Shown here: positions 1-6,567 of the stretch, one piece after another
How positions within the stretch are numbered: the stretch's first letter is position 1
How the letters are laid out: each line of letters begins with the position of its first letter
Origin: Deltaproteobacteria bacterium UBA2385
GTDB lineage: Bacteria > Myxococcota_A > UBA796 > UBA2385
Assembly: GCA_002343455.1 (NCBI GenBank)
Contig: DDSR01000091.1
Location: 1 to 13,846 of the forward strand
DNA: 13,846 nucleotides
Direction: 5' to 3'
Translations under genes and position numbers: made by a program
The notes under the pieces: generated by a model
Databases searched by the model: none
The model's input: only the letters and a program-made list of their open reading frames with translations
Told to the model about the DNA's origin: nothing

Positions 1-207
1 CCCCCACCCGCTGCGCGCCCCCGCCCAGCGGCGAAGGCGCCGCCCCCCGCGGCAGACGCCCCTCCCGCGATCGTGCTGGGCGAGAGCCGGGAAACGCGGC
101 ACCTCACCCGCCACCTGCGCCGCCAGCTGGAGCGCAAGGACCAGGAGCTGATCGAGCTGAGGGCCCGCTTGGAAGAGCTGGAGCAGCGGCTGGCAGCCCG
201 GCGCTGA
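1..207 (+). CDS. 3' end of an unidentified protein with coiled-coil C-terminus (partial)
   Basis: Frame 1 is open from the left edge to a TGA at 205-207, giving the last 68 residues of a protein whose start lies outside the window. The visible part begins with about 23 residues rich in Pro and Ala, typical of a flexible linker. It continues into a charged amphipathic helix of about 40 residues, roughly from ESRETRHLTR to EELEQRLAARR, with regular Leu spacing and many Arg/Glu, which reads as a coiled coil. I do not recognise the family. The stop codon lies inside the first copy of a 17-bp tandem repeat. The gene is convergent with the glycosyltransferase gene, with 43 bp between the two stops. 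That it is real rather than a chance open frame rests on the linker-then-coiled-coil composition and the tidy convergent arrangement. Confidence 0.55.
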   Translation, partial: PPPAARPRPAAKAPPPAADAPPAIVLGESRETRHLTRHLRRQLERKDQELIELRARLEELEQRLAARR

Positions 208-249
208 TCCCCGGCTGGCGCTGATCCCCGGCTGGCGCAGATCCCCGGC
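203..249. repeat. 17-bp tandem repeat, about 2.8 copies
   Basis: The unit GCTGATCCCCGGCTGGC occurs exactly at 203-219 and 220-236. A third partial copy at 237-249 has one T-to-A change. The array starts within the last codon of the upstream gene and ends just before the stop of the convergent glycosyltransferase gene. Both coding ends survive because the first copy supplies the TGA. It looks like slipped-strand duplication in a junction under little constraint; no terminator-like U tract is present. Confidence 0.85.
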
Positions 250-250
250 G

Positions 251-1432
251 CTATCGGCCTTCCGAGCGCGCCAGGTCCAGCCGCCTGCCCTTCCAGGAGA
301 CCGTCCCCGTCCAGGTGCGCAGGGCGCTGTTCCAGAACAGGGCGATCAGCATCGAGGAGGCCAGGGGCAGGCTCAGCCCATAGCGCCGGTCGTTGCCGAA
401 GAGGCCGTCCATCCACCAGCGCACGCCAAGCACGATGCCGCAGACCAGCAGGGTCAGCAGGGCGAGGTCCAGCGGCAGCCAGCCCAGCAGGGCGGGCGGC
501 AGCAGCAGGAAGGGCAGCACCGAGCCGAAGAAGACCCAGCCGGTGATGAAGAGCAGCAGAGGCAGGTTGCGGCGGATGCCGATGAAGAGGTTCTTGGTCC
601 AGCCCTGCCACAGCGCGCCCAGGGAGTCGTACATCCGGCAGCCGAAGAGCTCGCGCATCATCACCAGCTCGTAGGCGCCCCCGGCCGCCACGACCGCCGA
701 GGCCATCCCGACGTCGTCCAGGACCGCGCCGGCGACCGGCTGGTGGCCCCCCAGGGCCCGGTAGGGCGCCGCCCGGAAGAGCAGGAACTGCCCGTTGGCC
801 AGGGGGCGCTCGTCCCGCCGGGCGGGATCGTTGACCTTGCCCAGGTCGTTGCCGGCCAGGATCAGCGCGCCGACCGAGGGCTGCAGCACCTTCTCCCAGG
901 GGCCGACCGTCTCCATCCGCCCCAGGCCCGAGAGCAGGTCCAGCCCGTGATCCTGGGCCCAGCCCAGCGCGACGCTGACCGCGCGGGGGTGCAGGCGCAC
1001 GTCGGCGTCGATGAAGAGCAGCCACTCCCCGGTCGCCAGCTCGCCGGCCCGCTGGCAGGCCCAGGGCTTGCCGAGCCAGCCTTCGGGCGGGCCCGCACCC
1101 TCCCCTCTCAGCACCCGCAGCCGTCGGGGCTCCTCGGCCTCCAGCGCCGCCAGGATGGCGCCGGTCCGGTCGGTGCTGCCGTCGTCGACGACGACCACCT
1201 CCAGGTCGGGGTGCTCCTGCGCCAGCGCCTGGCGCACGCAGGCTTCGATGTTGCGCTCCTCGTCGCGGGCGGGGACCAGGATCGAGACCCGCTCGACCCT
1301 GCGGGGGCCCGCGCCGCCTGGACGGAGGGTCCAGCGTCCACGGCGGCGCTGATCCTCGACGTGCAGGGCCGTCAGCAGCCAGCTCAGCCCGGACAGGCCC
1401 AGCAGCAGGCGCAGGCTCCACTCCAGGATCAT
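251..1432 (-). CDS. Membrane-bound family 2 glycosyltransferase (HpnB/carotenoid-glycosyltransferase-like)
   Basis: Encodes 393 residues and is predicted to transfer a sugar from a nucleotide donor to a lipid or other hydrophobic acceptor at the inner membrane. One N-terminal membrane segment (about 5-24) precedes a GT-A catalytic domain. Its motifs are SILVPARDEERN (50-61), VVVDDGSTDRT (80-90, nucleotide binding), the metal-binding DAD at 142-144, a candidate catalytic DD at 239-240, and WQGWTKN (275-281), which corresponds to the (Q/R)xxRW region of processive-type GT2 enzymes. Three further hydrophobic segments follow (about 290-312, 316-338, 352-370), and the protein ends with WTGTVSWKGRR. 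This order matches hopene-associated HpnB and carotenoid glycosyltransferases of the CrtQ/CruC type; the acceptor cannot be told from sequence. The ATG overlaps the stop of the GH3 gene by 4 bp (ATGA), and GGAGG lies 10 nt upstream, so the two genes are probably translationally coupled. Confidence 0.85.
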   Translation of the reverse strand: MILEWSLRLLLGLSGLSWLLTALHVEDQRRRGRWTLRPGGAGPRRVERVSILVPARDEERNIEACVRQALAQEHPDLEVVVVDDGSTDRTGAILAALEAEEPRRLRVLRGEGAGPPEGWLGKPWACQRAGELATGEWLLFIDADVRLHPRAVSVALGWAQDHGLDLLSGLGRMETVGPWEKVLQPSVGALILAGNDLGKVNDPARRDERPLANGQFLLFRAAPYRALGGHQPVAGAVLDDVGMASAVVAAGGAYELVMMRELFGCRMYDSLGALWQGWTKNLFIGIRRNLPLLLFITGWVFFGSVLPFLLLPPALLGWLPLDLALLTLLVCGIVLGVRWWMDGLFGNDRRYGLSLPLASSMLIALFWNSALRTWTGTVSWKGRRLDLARSEGR

Positions 1433-3108
1433 CGCGGCTCGCCCTCCTCGCCGAGGATCGCCCGCCACTCGGCCTCGTCTCGCGCCATCCAGGGGTCCTT
1501 GATCTGGGCGTCGGGGGCCCCGGCGGCCACCCGTCGCTCCCGGTATCCGGCCATCGCGCCCGCAGGCAGGGCCCGGGCGCGAACCGGCCCCATCCGCCCG
1601 CTCTCGCGTCGGCCGCGGTACTCGATGTTGAAGCGGGACAGGGCCTCGTCGAAGGCCCGGGCGAGGGCCTCGTCGAGAGCCCGGGCGAGGGCCTCGTCGG
1701 GCGCGGGGAGGCCGGGGCCCGAGCGCTCGACCCCCAGCTCGTAGGAGGGGAGGCTCCCCGAGAGCCCCCGCGCCACCAGGGCCACCGCCCGCTGGCCGGT
1801 CGTCGCCAGCGCCGCCTCGGCGGCCAGCGCGATCTGCTCCTCGCTCACCCGCTCCCCGAGCAGGTTCAGGTAGCGGCCGACCTTGCCGACGAAGCGCAGC
1901 AGCGGCGCCCGCCCGCAGCGGCCAACGACCTCCACCAGGTCCTCCATGTCGTAGCGGCACAGGCCGGCCTCGGTGCTGACGACCAGCCGCAGCCTCTCCC
2001 CCTCCTCCAGCCCCTCTAGGTCGCGCGAGCCTCCCGAGGGGTCCAGCAGCTCGATCAGATGACCCGAGCCGGCCAGGACCCCGCCGGGCCAGGAGGGGTG
2101 CAGGGGGAGGGCGAAGCTGCCCTCGCTGGCAGAGAGGCCGAGGGGGTGGATCGGCACGGCGCCCCCCAGCGCATCGGGCAGCGAGCGGGCCAGCGGCGCC
2201 GCCGGACCATGGACCCAGCAGGCCACCGAGGCCAGCGGCCACAGGTCCACCGGCGTCCAGGGTCCGCGGGGCAGCGACTCCGCCACCCGACGCCCACCCG
2301 GAGCGAGCCGCAGCCGCAGCTCCAGCGCGCGCCGAACCCGCGGGTCGAGCCCGGCGCATGGCCCTCGGCGCAGGCTGCGCTCGGCGAGGTCGGCCCGCAG
2401 ATCCTCCTGCCACTCGGCCAGGCGGCGGCAGAGCAGGTGCAGGGTCGAAGGGTTGACGCTGAGCAGCGCCCGCACCGGCGCCCGCAGGGCGAATCGGAGC
2501 AGGGCGTACAGCTTGGCGTCGCTGGGCAGGGACTGGACGAGCTCGGGCTCGACGAAGCGCGCCTTGACCAGGGCGGACTGCTCGGCCCTCATCCGCCCCG
2601 AGTTGTTGAGGATCGGCAGGCCCCCGGCGCTGTGTCCGACGACGCCCCCGCTGACCACGGTCAGGGTCGGACCGAGGCTCAGCTCCGGACGGGCACGAAG
2701 CCAGCCCAGGGTCCAGAGGGACTGCAGCTCGCGGACCGTGGCCGCCCAGGAGTCCGTGACCGGCAGCCGCTTGGGACGACCAGAGCTGCCGCTGGTCTGG
2801 ACCAGGCAGCGCACGGGCTCCTTTGTCAGGACGCCGTGCTCGCCCCGCTCGACCCGGTCCAGCCAAGGGCGGAGCTGCTCGGCGGTGCGGACCGGGACCG
2901 CCGACCGCAGCTCGTCCAGCGTGCGCACCCCGGCGAGGCCGTGCTCGCGCGAGAAGGCCGAGTCCCCCATGATCGCCAGCACCGCCTGCAGCCGCGCGCT
3001 CCGGGCGCGCTCGGGATCCTCGGTGGAGGCGATCAAGGCCTGCAGCGGGCGCCGCGCCGCGCCACGCATCAAGCGCCAGGCGAGATCTCCCCCCCGCTCC
3101 AGCTCCAA
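1429..3108 (-). CDS. GH3-family acyl-adenylating/acyl-amide synthetase-like protein
   Basis: Encodes 559 residues, a normal GH3 length. GH3 enzymes are ANL-superfamily members. The plant proteins adenylate a carboxylic acid such as jasmonate or auxin and conjugate it to an amino acid; substrates of bacterial members are mostly unknown. Visible motifs are the ATP-binding loop TSGSSGRPKRLPVT (105-118), GLSASEGSFALP (324-335), LCRYDMEDLVEV (383-394) and LNLLGERVSEEQI (414-426). A C-terminal domain follows, with FNIEYRGRRESGRMGPV (493-509) and QIKDPW (535-540). No signal peptide or membrane segment is evident, so it is probably cytosolic. First gene of an operon with the overlapping glycosyltransferase. 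The start is uncertain: a TTG at 3108 is used here, but a strong ribosome site sits about 25 nt further upstream and the frame stays open through it, so a CTG start at 3129 or 3126 is possible. An 8-residue repeat occupies 471-490. Confidence 0.85.
   Translation of the reverse strand: MELERGGDLAWRLMRGAARRPLQALIASTEDPERARSARLQAVLAIMGDSAFSREHGLAGVRTLDELRSAVPVRTAEQLRPWLDRVERGEHGVLTKEPVRCLVQTSGSSGRPKRLPVTDSWAATVRELQSLWTLGWLRARPELSLGPTLTVVSGGVVGHSAGGLPILNNSGRMRAEQSALVKARFVEPELVQSLPSDAKLYALLRFALRAPVRALLSVNPSTLHLLCRRLAEWQEDLRADLAERSLRRGPCAGLDPRVRRALELRLRLAPGGRRVAESLPRGPWTPVDLWPLASVACWVHGPAAPLARSLPDALGGAVPIHPLGLSASEGSFALPLHPSWPGGVLAGSGHLIELLDPSGGSRDLEGLEEGERLRLVVSTEAGLCRYDMEDLVEVVGRCGRAPLLRFVGKVGRYLNLLGERVSEEQIALAAEAALATTGQRAVALVARGLSGSLPSYELGVERSGPGLPAPDEALARALDEALARAFDEALSRFNIEYRGRRESGRMGPVRARALPAGAMAGYRERRVAAGAPDAQIKDPWMARDEAEWRAILGEEGEPR
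1640..1701. repeat. 24-bp in-frame tandem repeat inside the GH3 gene
   Basis: Two near-identical 24-bp units (1640-1663 and 1664-1687, differing at two bases) are followed by a 14-bp partial third unit at 1688-1701. On the minus strand they encode consecutive octads DEALARAL and DEALARAF, then DEALSRF. The repeat lies in the C-terminal domain of the GH3 protein, in a predicted amphipathic helix between the ELGVERSGPG segment and the conserved NIEY motif. The unit length is a multiple of three, so copy-number changes would keep the reading frame. Confidence 0.85.
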
Positions 3109-3130
3109 GGCTCGTTCGATGCGCAGCAGC

Positions 3131-3141
3131 GGCTCCTCCTT
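3131..3141 (-). promoter_or_regulatory. Strong Shine-Dalgarno upstream of the GH3 gene
   Basis: Read on the minus strand, these bases are AAGGAGGAGCC, close to a perfect anti-16S match. The distance to the annotated TTG (3108) is about 26 nt from the GGAGG core, far too long for normal initiation. Two CTG codons in the same frame, starting at 3129 and 3126, lie 5 and 8 nt from the core. The site therefore argues that translation may begin at one of them, adding six or seven residues (LLRIERA) to the protein. Confidence 0.55.
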
Positions 3142-3143
3142 GA

Positions 3144-3172
3144 TTGACGCGAGGGGATCGCTTCGATAGCCT
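3144..3172 (+). promoter_or_regulatory. Candidate sigma-70-type promoter for the pseudokinase gene
   Basis: TTGACG at 3144-3149 (5 of 6 to the -35 consensus) and TAGCCT at 3167-3172 (3 of 6 to the -10) are separated by 17 bp. Transcription would start near 3179, giving a leader of about 58 nt before the ATG at 3237. The site lies in the divergent gap between the GH3 gene and the pseudokinase gene and overlaps the GH3 ribosome-binding region on the other strand. This is inferred by eye only; the -10 match is weak. Confidence 0.35.
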
Positions 3173-3196
3173 CGCTCAGGCGCGGCGTCCCCTCGC
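3149..3196. repeat. 9-bp perfect inverted repeat in a divergent promoter region
   Basis: GCGAGGGGA at 3149-3157 is exactly complementary to TCCCCTCGC at 3188-3196, with 30 bp between the arms. The left arm overlaps the spacer of the candidate promoter, and the right arm lies just after the predicted start point, an arrangement seen for paired operator half-sites. The sequence is GC-rich, so a chance match cannot be excluded. Confidence 0.4.
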
Positions 3197-3236
3197 CCCC
3201 TCCATTCTGACCACTCGACCCGACAGGCACGGACGC

Positions 3237-5024
3237 ATGAAGACCGGCGACACCGTCCGCGATCCGGGCGGACGATCCTTCCAGGTTGGCCAGCTCCTCG
3301 GCCGTGGCCTCTGGGGCAAGGCCTACGTGGTCCGCGAAGAGCCGGCCGGGACCGAGTGGGTGTTGAAGACGCCGCTCGGGCTGGATGCCTTCAGCTCGGA
3401 CGCCGAAGAGCTCGCGCGTGCCTGCCGGGAGATCGCGCTGGAGCTGGGGCGCCTGCTCGAGCAGCCCGGTCAGCCCGGCCTGATCCGGCTCGAGGCCCGC
3501 TTCGTCACCGAGACCGGCGTGCCGGTGCTGATCTTCCCCCGGCTGGCCCACAGCCTCCAGGTGCGGATGGACGCCGGGATCCCCTTGGGCGAGCAGGTGC
3601 GCGCGGTCGCGGCGGCGACGCAGCAGCTCCGCGGGCTCGGGCCGGCCCTCCGCTCGCACGGCAACCTGCGCCCCTCCAACATCCTCGCCGACGGCAAGGG
3701 CGGCTGGGTGCTCACCGATCCGCTGACCGAGACGATGCGGCGGCACCTTCCGGCGCTGGCCCGAGCCCGGGGGATCGCCCTCAGCTGGCTGCCGCCCGAG
3801 GCGCGCACCCGCCAGGACCAGGCCGGCGTGGACTCCTCGGTCGACAGCTACACCCTGGCGCTGCATGTCCTGCGGACGGCGATGACGCCTCCCGACGCCT
3901 CGCCCCCTCCGGCGCCCGAGGACGGCCTGGACAAGGCCTCCCTTGTGGCGCTGAAGGACGCGGTCCGAAACCGCCTCGCCACCGAGGCCAGCAACCCCCG
4001 CTTCCACGCGCGCTTCGCCGAGCGGCTCTCCACCTTGCTGAACCGGGCGCTCTCGCGCGAGTCCAGCCCCTCGCCGCCCTACCGCTTCCCCCGCCTGGAC
4101 GAGTTCGGCAGCCGCCTGGACGAGCTCGCCTCCCTCGTCAACCCCGCCATCACCCAGGTCGGCCGGCTGCTGCTGGACCGCTCGCCGGGCAGCAGCGCCT
4201 TCAACACCGACGAGGAGATCTCCTTCTCCTGCTCGGCGGGCTGCAGCCCCGGCGTCGAGACGCACGAGGACATCGCCTGCGGGCTGGCGGTCTTCGATCT
4301 GCAAGAAGACAAGCGCCTGCGGGACCTGCCCTGCACCTACACGGTCGATCGCCACCCCAGCGGCCGCTTCCGCTTCGGCTTCCGGGTGGCCCGGCTGCCC
4401 CCGGGCTCCTACCGCGTGCGGCTGGCCTTCACGATCCGGGACGGAGGCCAGGAGCCCCAGACGGCCGAGGGCGAGTTCCAGGTGCTGGCCGCCCCCGGGT
4501 ACGTGCCTCCGGCCGGCGAGCCCGAGCCGAAGGCCATCCGCTTCGCGCCGCGCGCCGAGACCGAGCCCGTGACCGAGGTGGGGCCGGTGCCGCCGCCTCG
4601 CCCCTCGCCGCTGGCGCAGGAGCAGGCGCAGGCCGCCGAGAGCGCCCGGGTCGAAGCCGCCCGCGCGACCGTGGTGCCCCTGCCTCGCCCGATGGCCCCC
4701 GGCGCGGACGAGCCGGCCCCCTTCGAGATCCCGGCCGGCGCTCCCCGGCCCGAGCCCGCCAGGCCAGCCCCTCAGCCCGAGCCCGAGCCCGAGTACCGCG
4801 GCGCCGGGAGGTGGACCGACCTGCCCTTGCCCTCGCTGGGCGGGCCGGGTCCCATTGGGCCGGATCCCTTCGAGCTCGACGCCACCGAGCCGATGCCCCC
4901 GCCGCAGCCCTCCCTGCTCGATCGCGCGCTGGCAACGGTCGAGGGCGAGTCCTACAAGGTCTTCCTGGGCGTCGCGGTCACGGTGATCGTCCTGTTGATC
5001 CTGGCCCTGCTCATCTTGCGTTGA
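3237..5024 (+). CDS. Tail-anchored protein kinase-like protein, predicted pseudokinase
   Basis: Encodes 595 residues from the ATG at 3237, which places the kinase fold at the N-terminus; no good Shine-Dalgarno is seen. Residues about 16-270 show Ser/Thr-kinase landmarks: glycine loop GRGLWG (22-27), VLK lysine K44, candidate alpha-C glutamate E65, the catalytic-loop equivalent SHGNLRPSNIL (140-150), TDPL (160-163) where DFG normally sits, PPEA (186-189) and SVDSYTLALHVL (201-212). The HRD aspartate is Asn143 and the following lysine is Arg145, so phosphotransfer is probably lost, although nucleotide binding may remain. Residues about 326-418 look like a beta-sandwich domain with four Cys, and about 420-560 form a Pro/Glu/Ala-rich linker. 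A single membrane segment (about 573-594) closes the chain, with no N-terminal signal, so the kinase-like domain should face the cytosol. A scaffold or sensor role is inference. Confidence 0.8.
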   Translation: MKTGDTVRDPGGRSFQVGQLLGRGLWGKAYVVREEPAGTEWVLKTPLGLDAFSSDAEELARACREIALELGRLLEQPGQPGLIRLEARFVTETGVPVLIFPRLAHSLQVRMDAGIPLGEQVRAVAAATQQLRGLGPALRSHGNLRPSNILADGKGGWVLTDPLTETMRRHLPALARARGIALSWLPPEARTRQDQAGVDSSVDSYTLALHVLRTAMTPPDASPPPAPEDGLDKASLVALKDAVRNRLATEASNPRFHARFAERLSTLLNRALSRESSPSPPYRFPRLDEFGSRLDELASLVNPAITQVGRLLLDRSPGSSAFNTDEEISFSCSAGCSPGVETHEDIACGLAVFDLQEDKRLRDLPCTYTVDRHPSGRFRFGFRVARLPPGSYRVRLAFTIRDGGQEPQTAEGEFQVLAAPGYVPPAGEPEPKAIRFAPRAETEPVTEVGPVPPPRPSPLAQEQAQAAESARVEAARATVVPLPRPMAPGADEPAPFEIPAGAPRPEPARPAPQPEPEPEYRGAGRWTDLPLPSLGGPGPIGPDPFELDATEPMPPPQPSLLDRALATVEGESYKVFLGVAVTVIVLLILALLILR

Positions 5025-5035
5025 CCGCACCGGTC

Positions 5036-5072
5036 GGCCGGCGCCCCCCTTCGGCAGGCGCCCCCGCCGGCC
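5036..5072. repeat. GC-rich inverted repeat upstream of pepA
   Basis: GGCCGGCG (5036-5043) and CGCCGGCC (5065-5072) form a perfect 8-bp stem around a 21-nt C-rich loop, in the 89-bp gap between the pseudokinase stop and the pepA start. It could reduce read-through or shape the pepA leader. There is no T tract, so a classical intrinsic terminator is not supported. Confidence 0.4.
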
Positions 5073-5113
5073 AGCGGGATAGGCACCCACTCCCTTTGCA
5101 CCCGAGGCCGTTC

Positions 5114-6550
5114 ATGGAGCTTCTGACGACCACCGCCAGCCTTGCTGGTATCGACTGCGATCTGCTTGCTATCGGCGTCCGCCAGGGCCAGCTCGACGCC
5201 GCCCTCGCCGTGCTCGGCGCCGACCTCGCCAGCGACTTCGCCGCCGCGGCTCGCCTGGACGAGCTCGAGGGCAAGGTCGCCACGATCGCCGCCTGGCCGT
5301 CCCTGGGGCGCCTGGCCGCGACCCGCCTGGCCGTGGTCGGCCTGGGCGAGGGCAGCGACGACGAGATCCGGCGGGCCGCCGGGGCGGTGGCCTCGCTGGC
5401 CCGCAGCAAGGGCGCCGCCCGAGTGGTGCTGGCCTTCGGCGAGCTGGACGCCAGCCGCAGCCAGGCCGCGGTCGAAGGGGTCGAGGCCGGCCGGTACCGC
5501 TACGACGGGTACAAGGCCGCCGACGCCCGCAAGGCCGACATCGCCTCGCTGGCCTTCGCCGGTCCGGTGCAGGCGCAGGCCTTCACCCGGGCCCGCGCCA
5601 TCGCCGAAGGCCAGCGCCTCGCCCGCGACCTGGTCAACGGGCCTCCCGCCGACATCTACCCCGAGACCCTCGCCGACGCGGCCGCCGAGCTCGCGGCCAT
5701 GGGCCTGACGGTCGAGGTCTGGGACCAGGACCGGATCCGCGCCGAGGGCATGGGCGGCATCACCGCGGTCGGTCAAGGCAGCCCCCGCGGAGCCCGCTTC
5801 GTCCATATGCGCTGGACCCCCTCGGGCGCTCCCCGGCGTCGCCTCGCCCTGGTCGGCAAGGGCGTCACCTTCGACAGCGGCGGGCTCTCCCTGAAGCCCT
5901 CGGCCGGCATGCAGACGATGCGCTGCGACATGGCGGGCAGCGCCGCGGTGATCGGGGCCATGCGGGCCATCGCCGAGCTGCAGCCCGACGTCGAGGTCCA
6001 CGGCATCTTCGGCGCCGTCGAGAACATGAACGACGGCAACGCCTACAAGCTGGGCGACATCCTGCGCATGTACAACGGCAAGACGGTGGAGATCCACAAC
6101 ACCGACGCCGAGGGCCGGCTGGTGCTGGCCGACTGCCTGACCTACGCCGATCGCCTCGGCGTCGAGGCCATCGTCGACCTCGCCACGCTCACCGGCGCGG
6201 CGGTCGTCGCGCTCGGCAGCGACTACACCGCCCTCTTCAGCCCCGACGACGCCCTGGCCAACAACCTGCTCGCCAGCGCCCAGGACGCCGGCGAGGGGCT
6301 GTGGAGGATGCCGCTGAACGAGGGCTACAAGGACCTCCTCAAGGCGGAGTGGGGCACGATGAAGAACGTCGGCGGGCCCGAGGCCGGGTCGATCACCGCG
6401 GCGCTCTTCCTCAAGGAGTTCGTCGAGGCCACCCCCTGGGCCCACCTCGACATCGCCGGTCCGGCCTTCCGGGACAAGGCCTGGCGCCACTTCGCGCCGG
6501 GCGGCACCGGGGCGATGGTCTCCACCCTGGTGCGCTGGATCCTGAGCTGA
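5114..6550 (+). CDS. pepA: Leucyl aminopeptidase (M17 family)
   Basis: Encodes 478 residues. It removes N-terminal residues, classically leucine, from peptides in the cytosol as a two-metal enzyme; M17 enzymes are usually hexamers. The N-terminal macro-like domain (about 1-160) is followed by the catalytic domain. Metal and catalytic residues are all present: Lys249 and Asp254 in VGKGVTFDSGG, Lys261, Asp272 in RCDMAG, and Asp331, Glu333 and Arg335 in the family signature NTDAEGRL. Their spacing is the same as in bovine lens aminopeptidase with numbering shifted by one. The C-terminal WAHLDIAG (442-449) is also typical. The ATG at 5114 has GAGG six bases upstream. It follows the pseudokinase gene on the same strand after 89 bp and could be co-transcribed, or separated by the GC-rich hairpin between them. 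No sign of inactivation or transfer. Confidence 0.97.
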   Translation: MELLTTTASLAGIDCDLLAIGVRQGQLDAALAVLGADLASDFAAAARLDELEGKVATIAAWPSLGRLAATRLAVVGLGEGSDDEIRRAAGAVASLARSKGAARVVLAFGELDASRSQAAVEGVEAGRYRYDGYKAADARKADIASLAFAGPVQAQAFTRARAIAEGQRLARDLVNGPPADIYPETLADAAAELAAMGLTVEVWDQDRIRAEGMGGITAVGQGSPRGARFVHMRWTPSGAPRRRLALVGKGVTFDSGGLSLKPSAGMQTMRCDMAGSAAVIGAMRAIAELQPDVEVHGIFGAVENMNDGNAYKLGDILRMYNGKTVEIHNTDAEGRLVLADCLTYADRLGVEAIVDLATLTGAAVVALGSDYTALFSPDDALANNLLASAQDAGEGLWRMPLNEGYKDLLKAEWGTMKNVGGPEAGSITAALFLKEFVEATPWAHLDIAGPAFRDKAWRHFAPGGTGAMVSTLVRWILS

Positions 6551-6552
6551 TC

Positions 6553-6567
6553 GCCTGAGCTTCAGGC
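6553..6567. terminator. Small hairpin between convergent pepA and rlmE
   Basis: GCCTGA (6553-6558) and TCAGGC (6562-6567) form a perfect 6-bp stem with a 3-nt loop. It begins 2 bp after the pepA stop and includes the rlmE stop codon on the other strand. The genes are only 11 bp apart, so it could serve both directions. No T run follows on either side, so terminator function is a weak inference. Confidence 0.35.

Noticed and set aside
743..1744. A 333-codon plus-strand open frame opposite the glycosyltransferase and the end of the GH3 gene
   Set aside because: It has no recognisable domain and lies opposite two genes with clear family motifs.
1433..2866. Minus-strand extension of the glycosyltransferase frame through the GH3 gene
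   Set aside because: Only the part after the ATG at 1432 has glycosyltransferase motifs; the rest is out of frame with the GH3 coding sequence.
3069..5090. A 673-codon minus-strand open frame opposite the pseudokinase gene
   Set aside because: The translation is low-complexity Gly/Arg/Ala/Gln with no motifs, and it mirrors a well-supported plus-strand gene. Long antisense frames are expected with this GC-rich codon bias.
3356..5113. Plus-strand extension of pepA upstream in the same frame, which would give a protein of more than 1000 residues
   Set aside because: The upstream part is an Arg/Pro/Ala-rich shadow of the pseudokinase gene. PepA homology, length and a GAGG ribosome site all fit the ATG at 5114.
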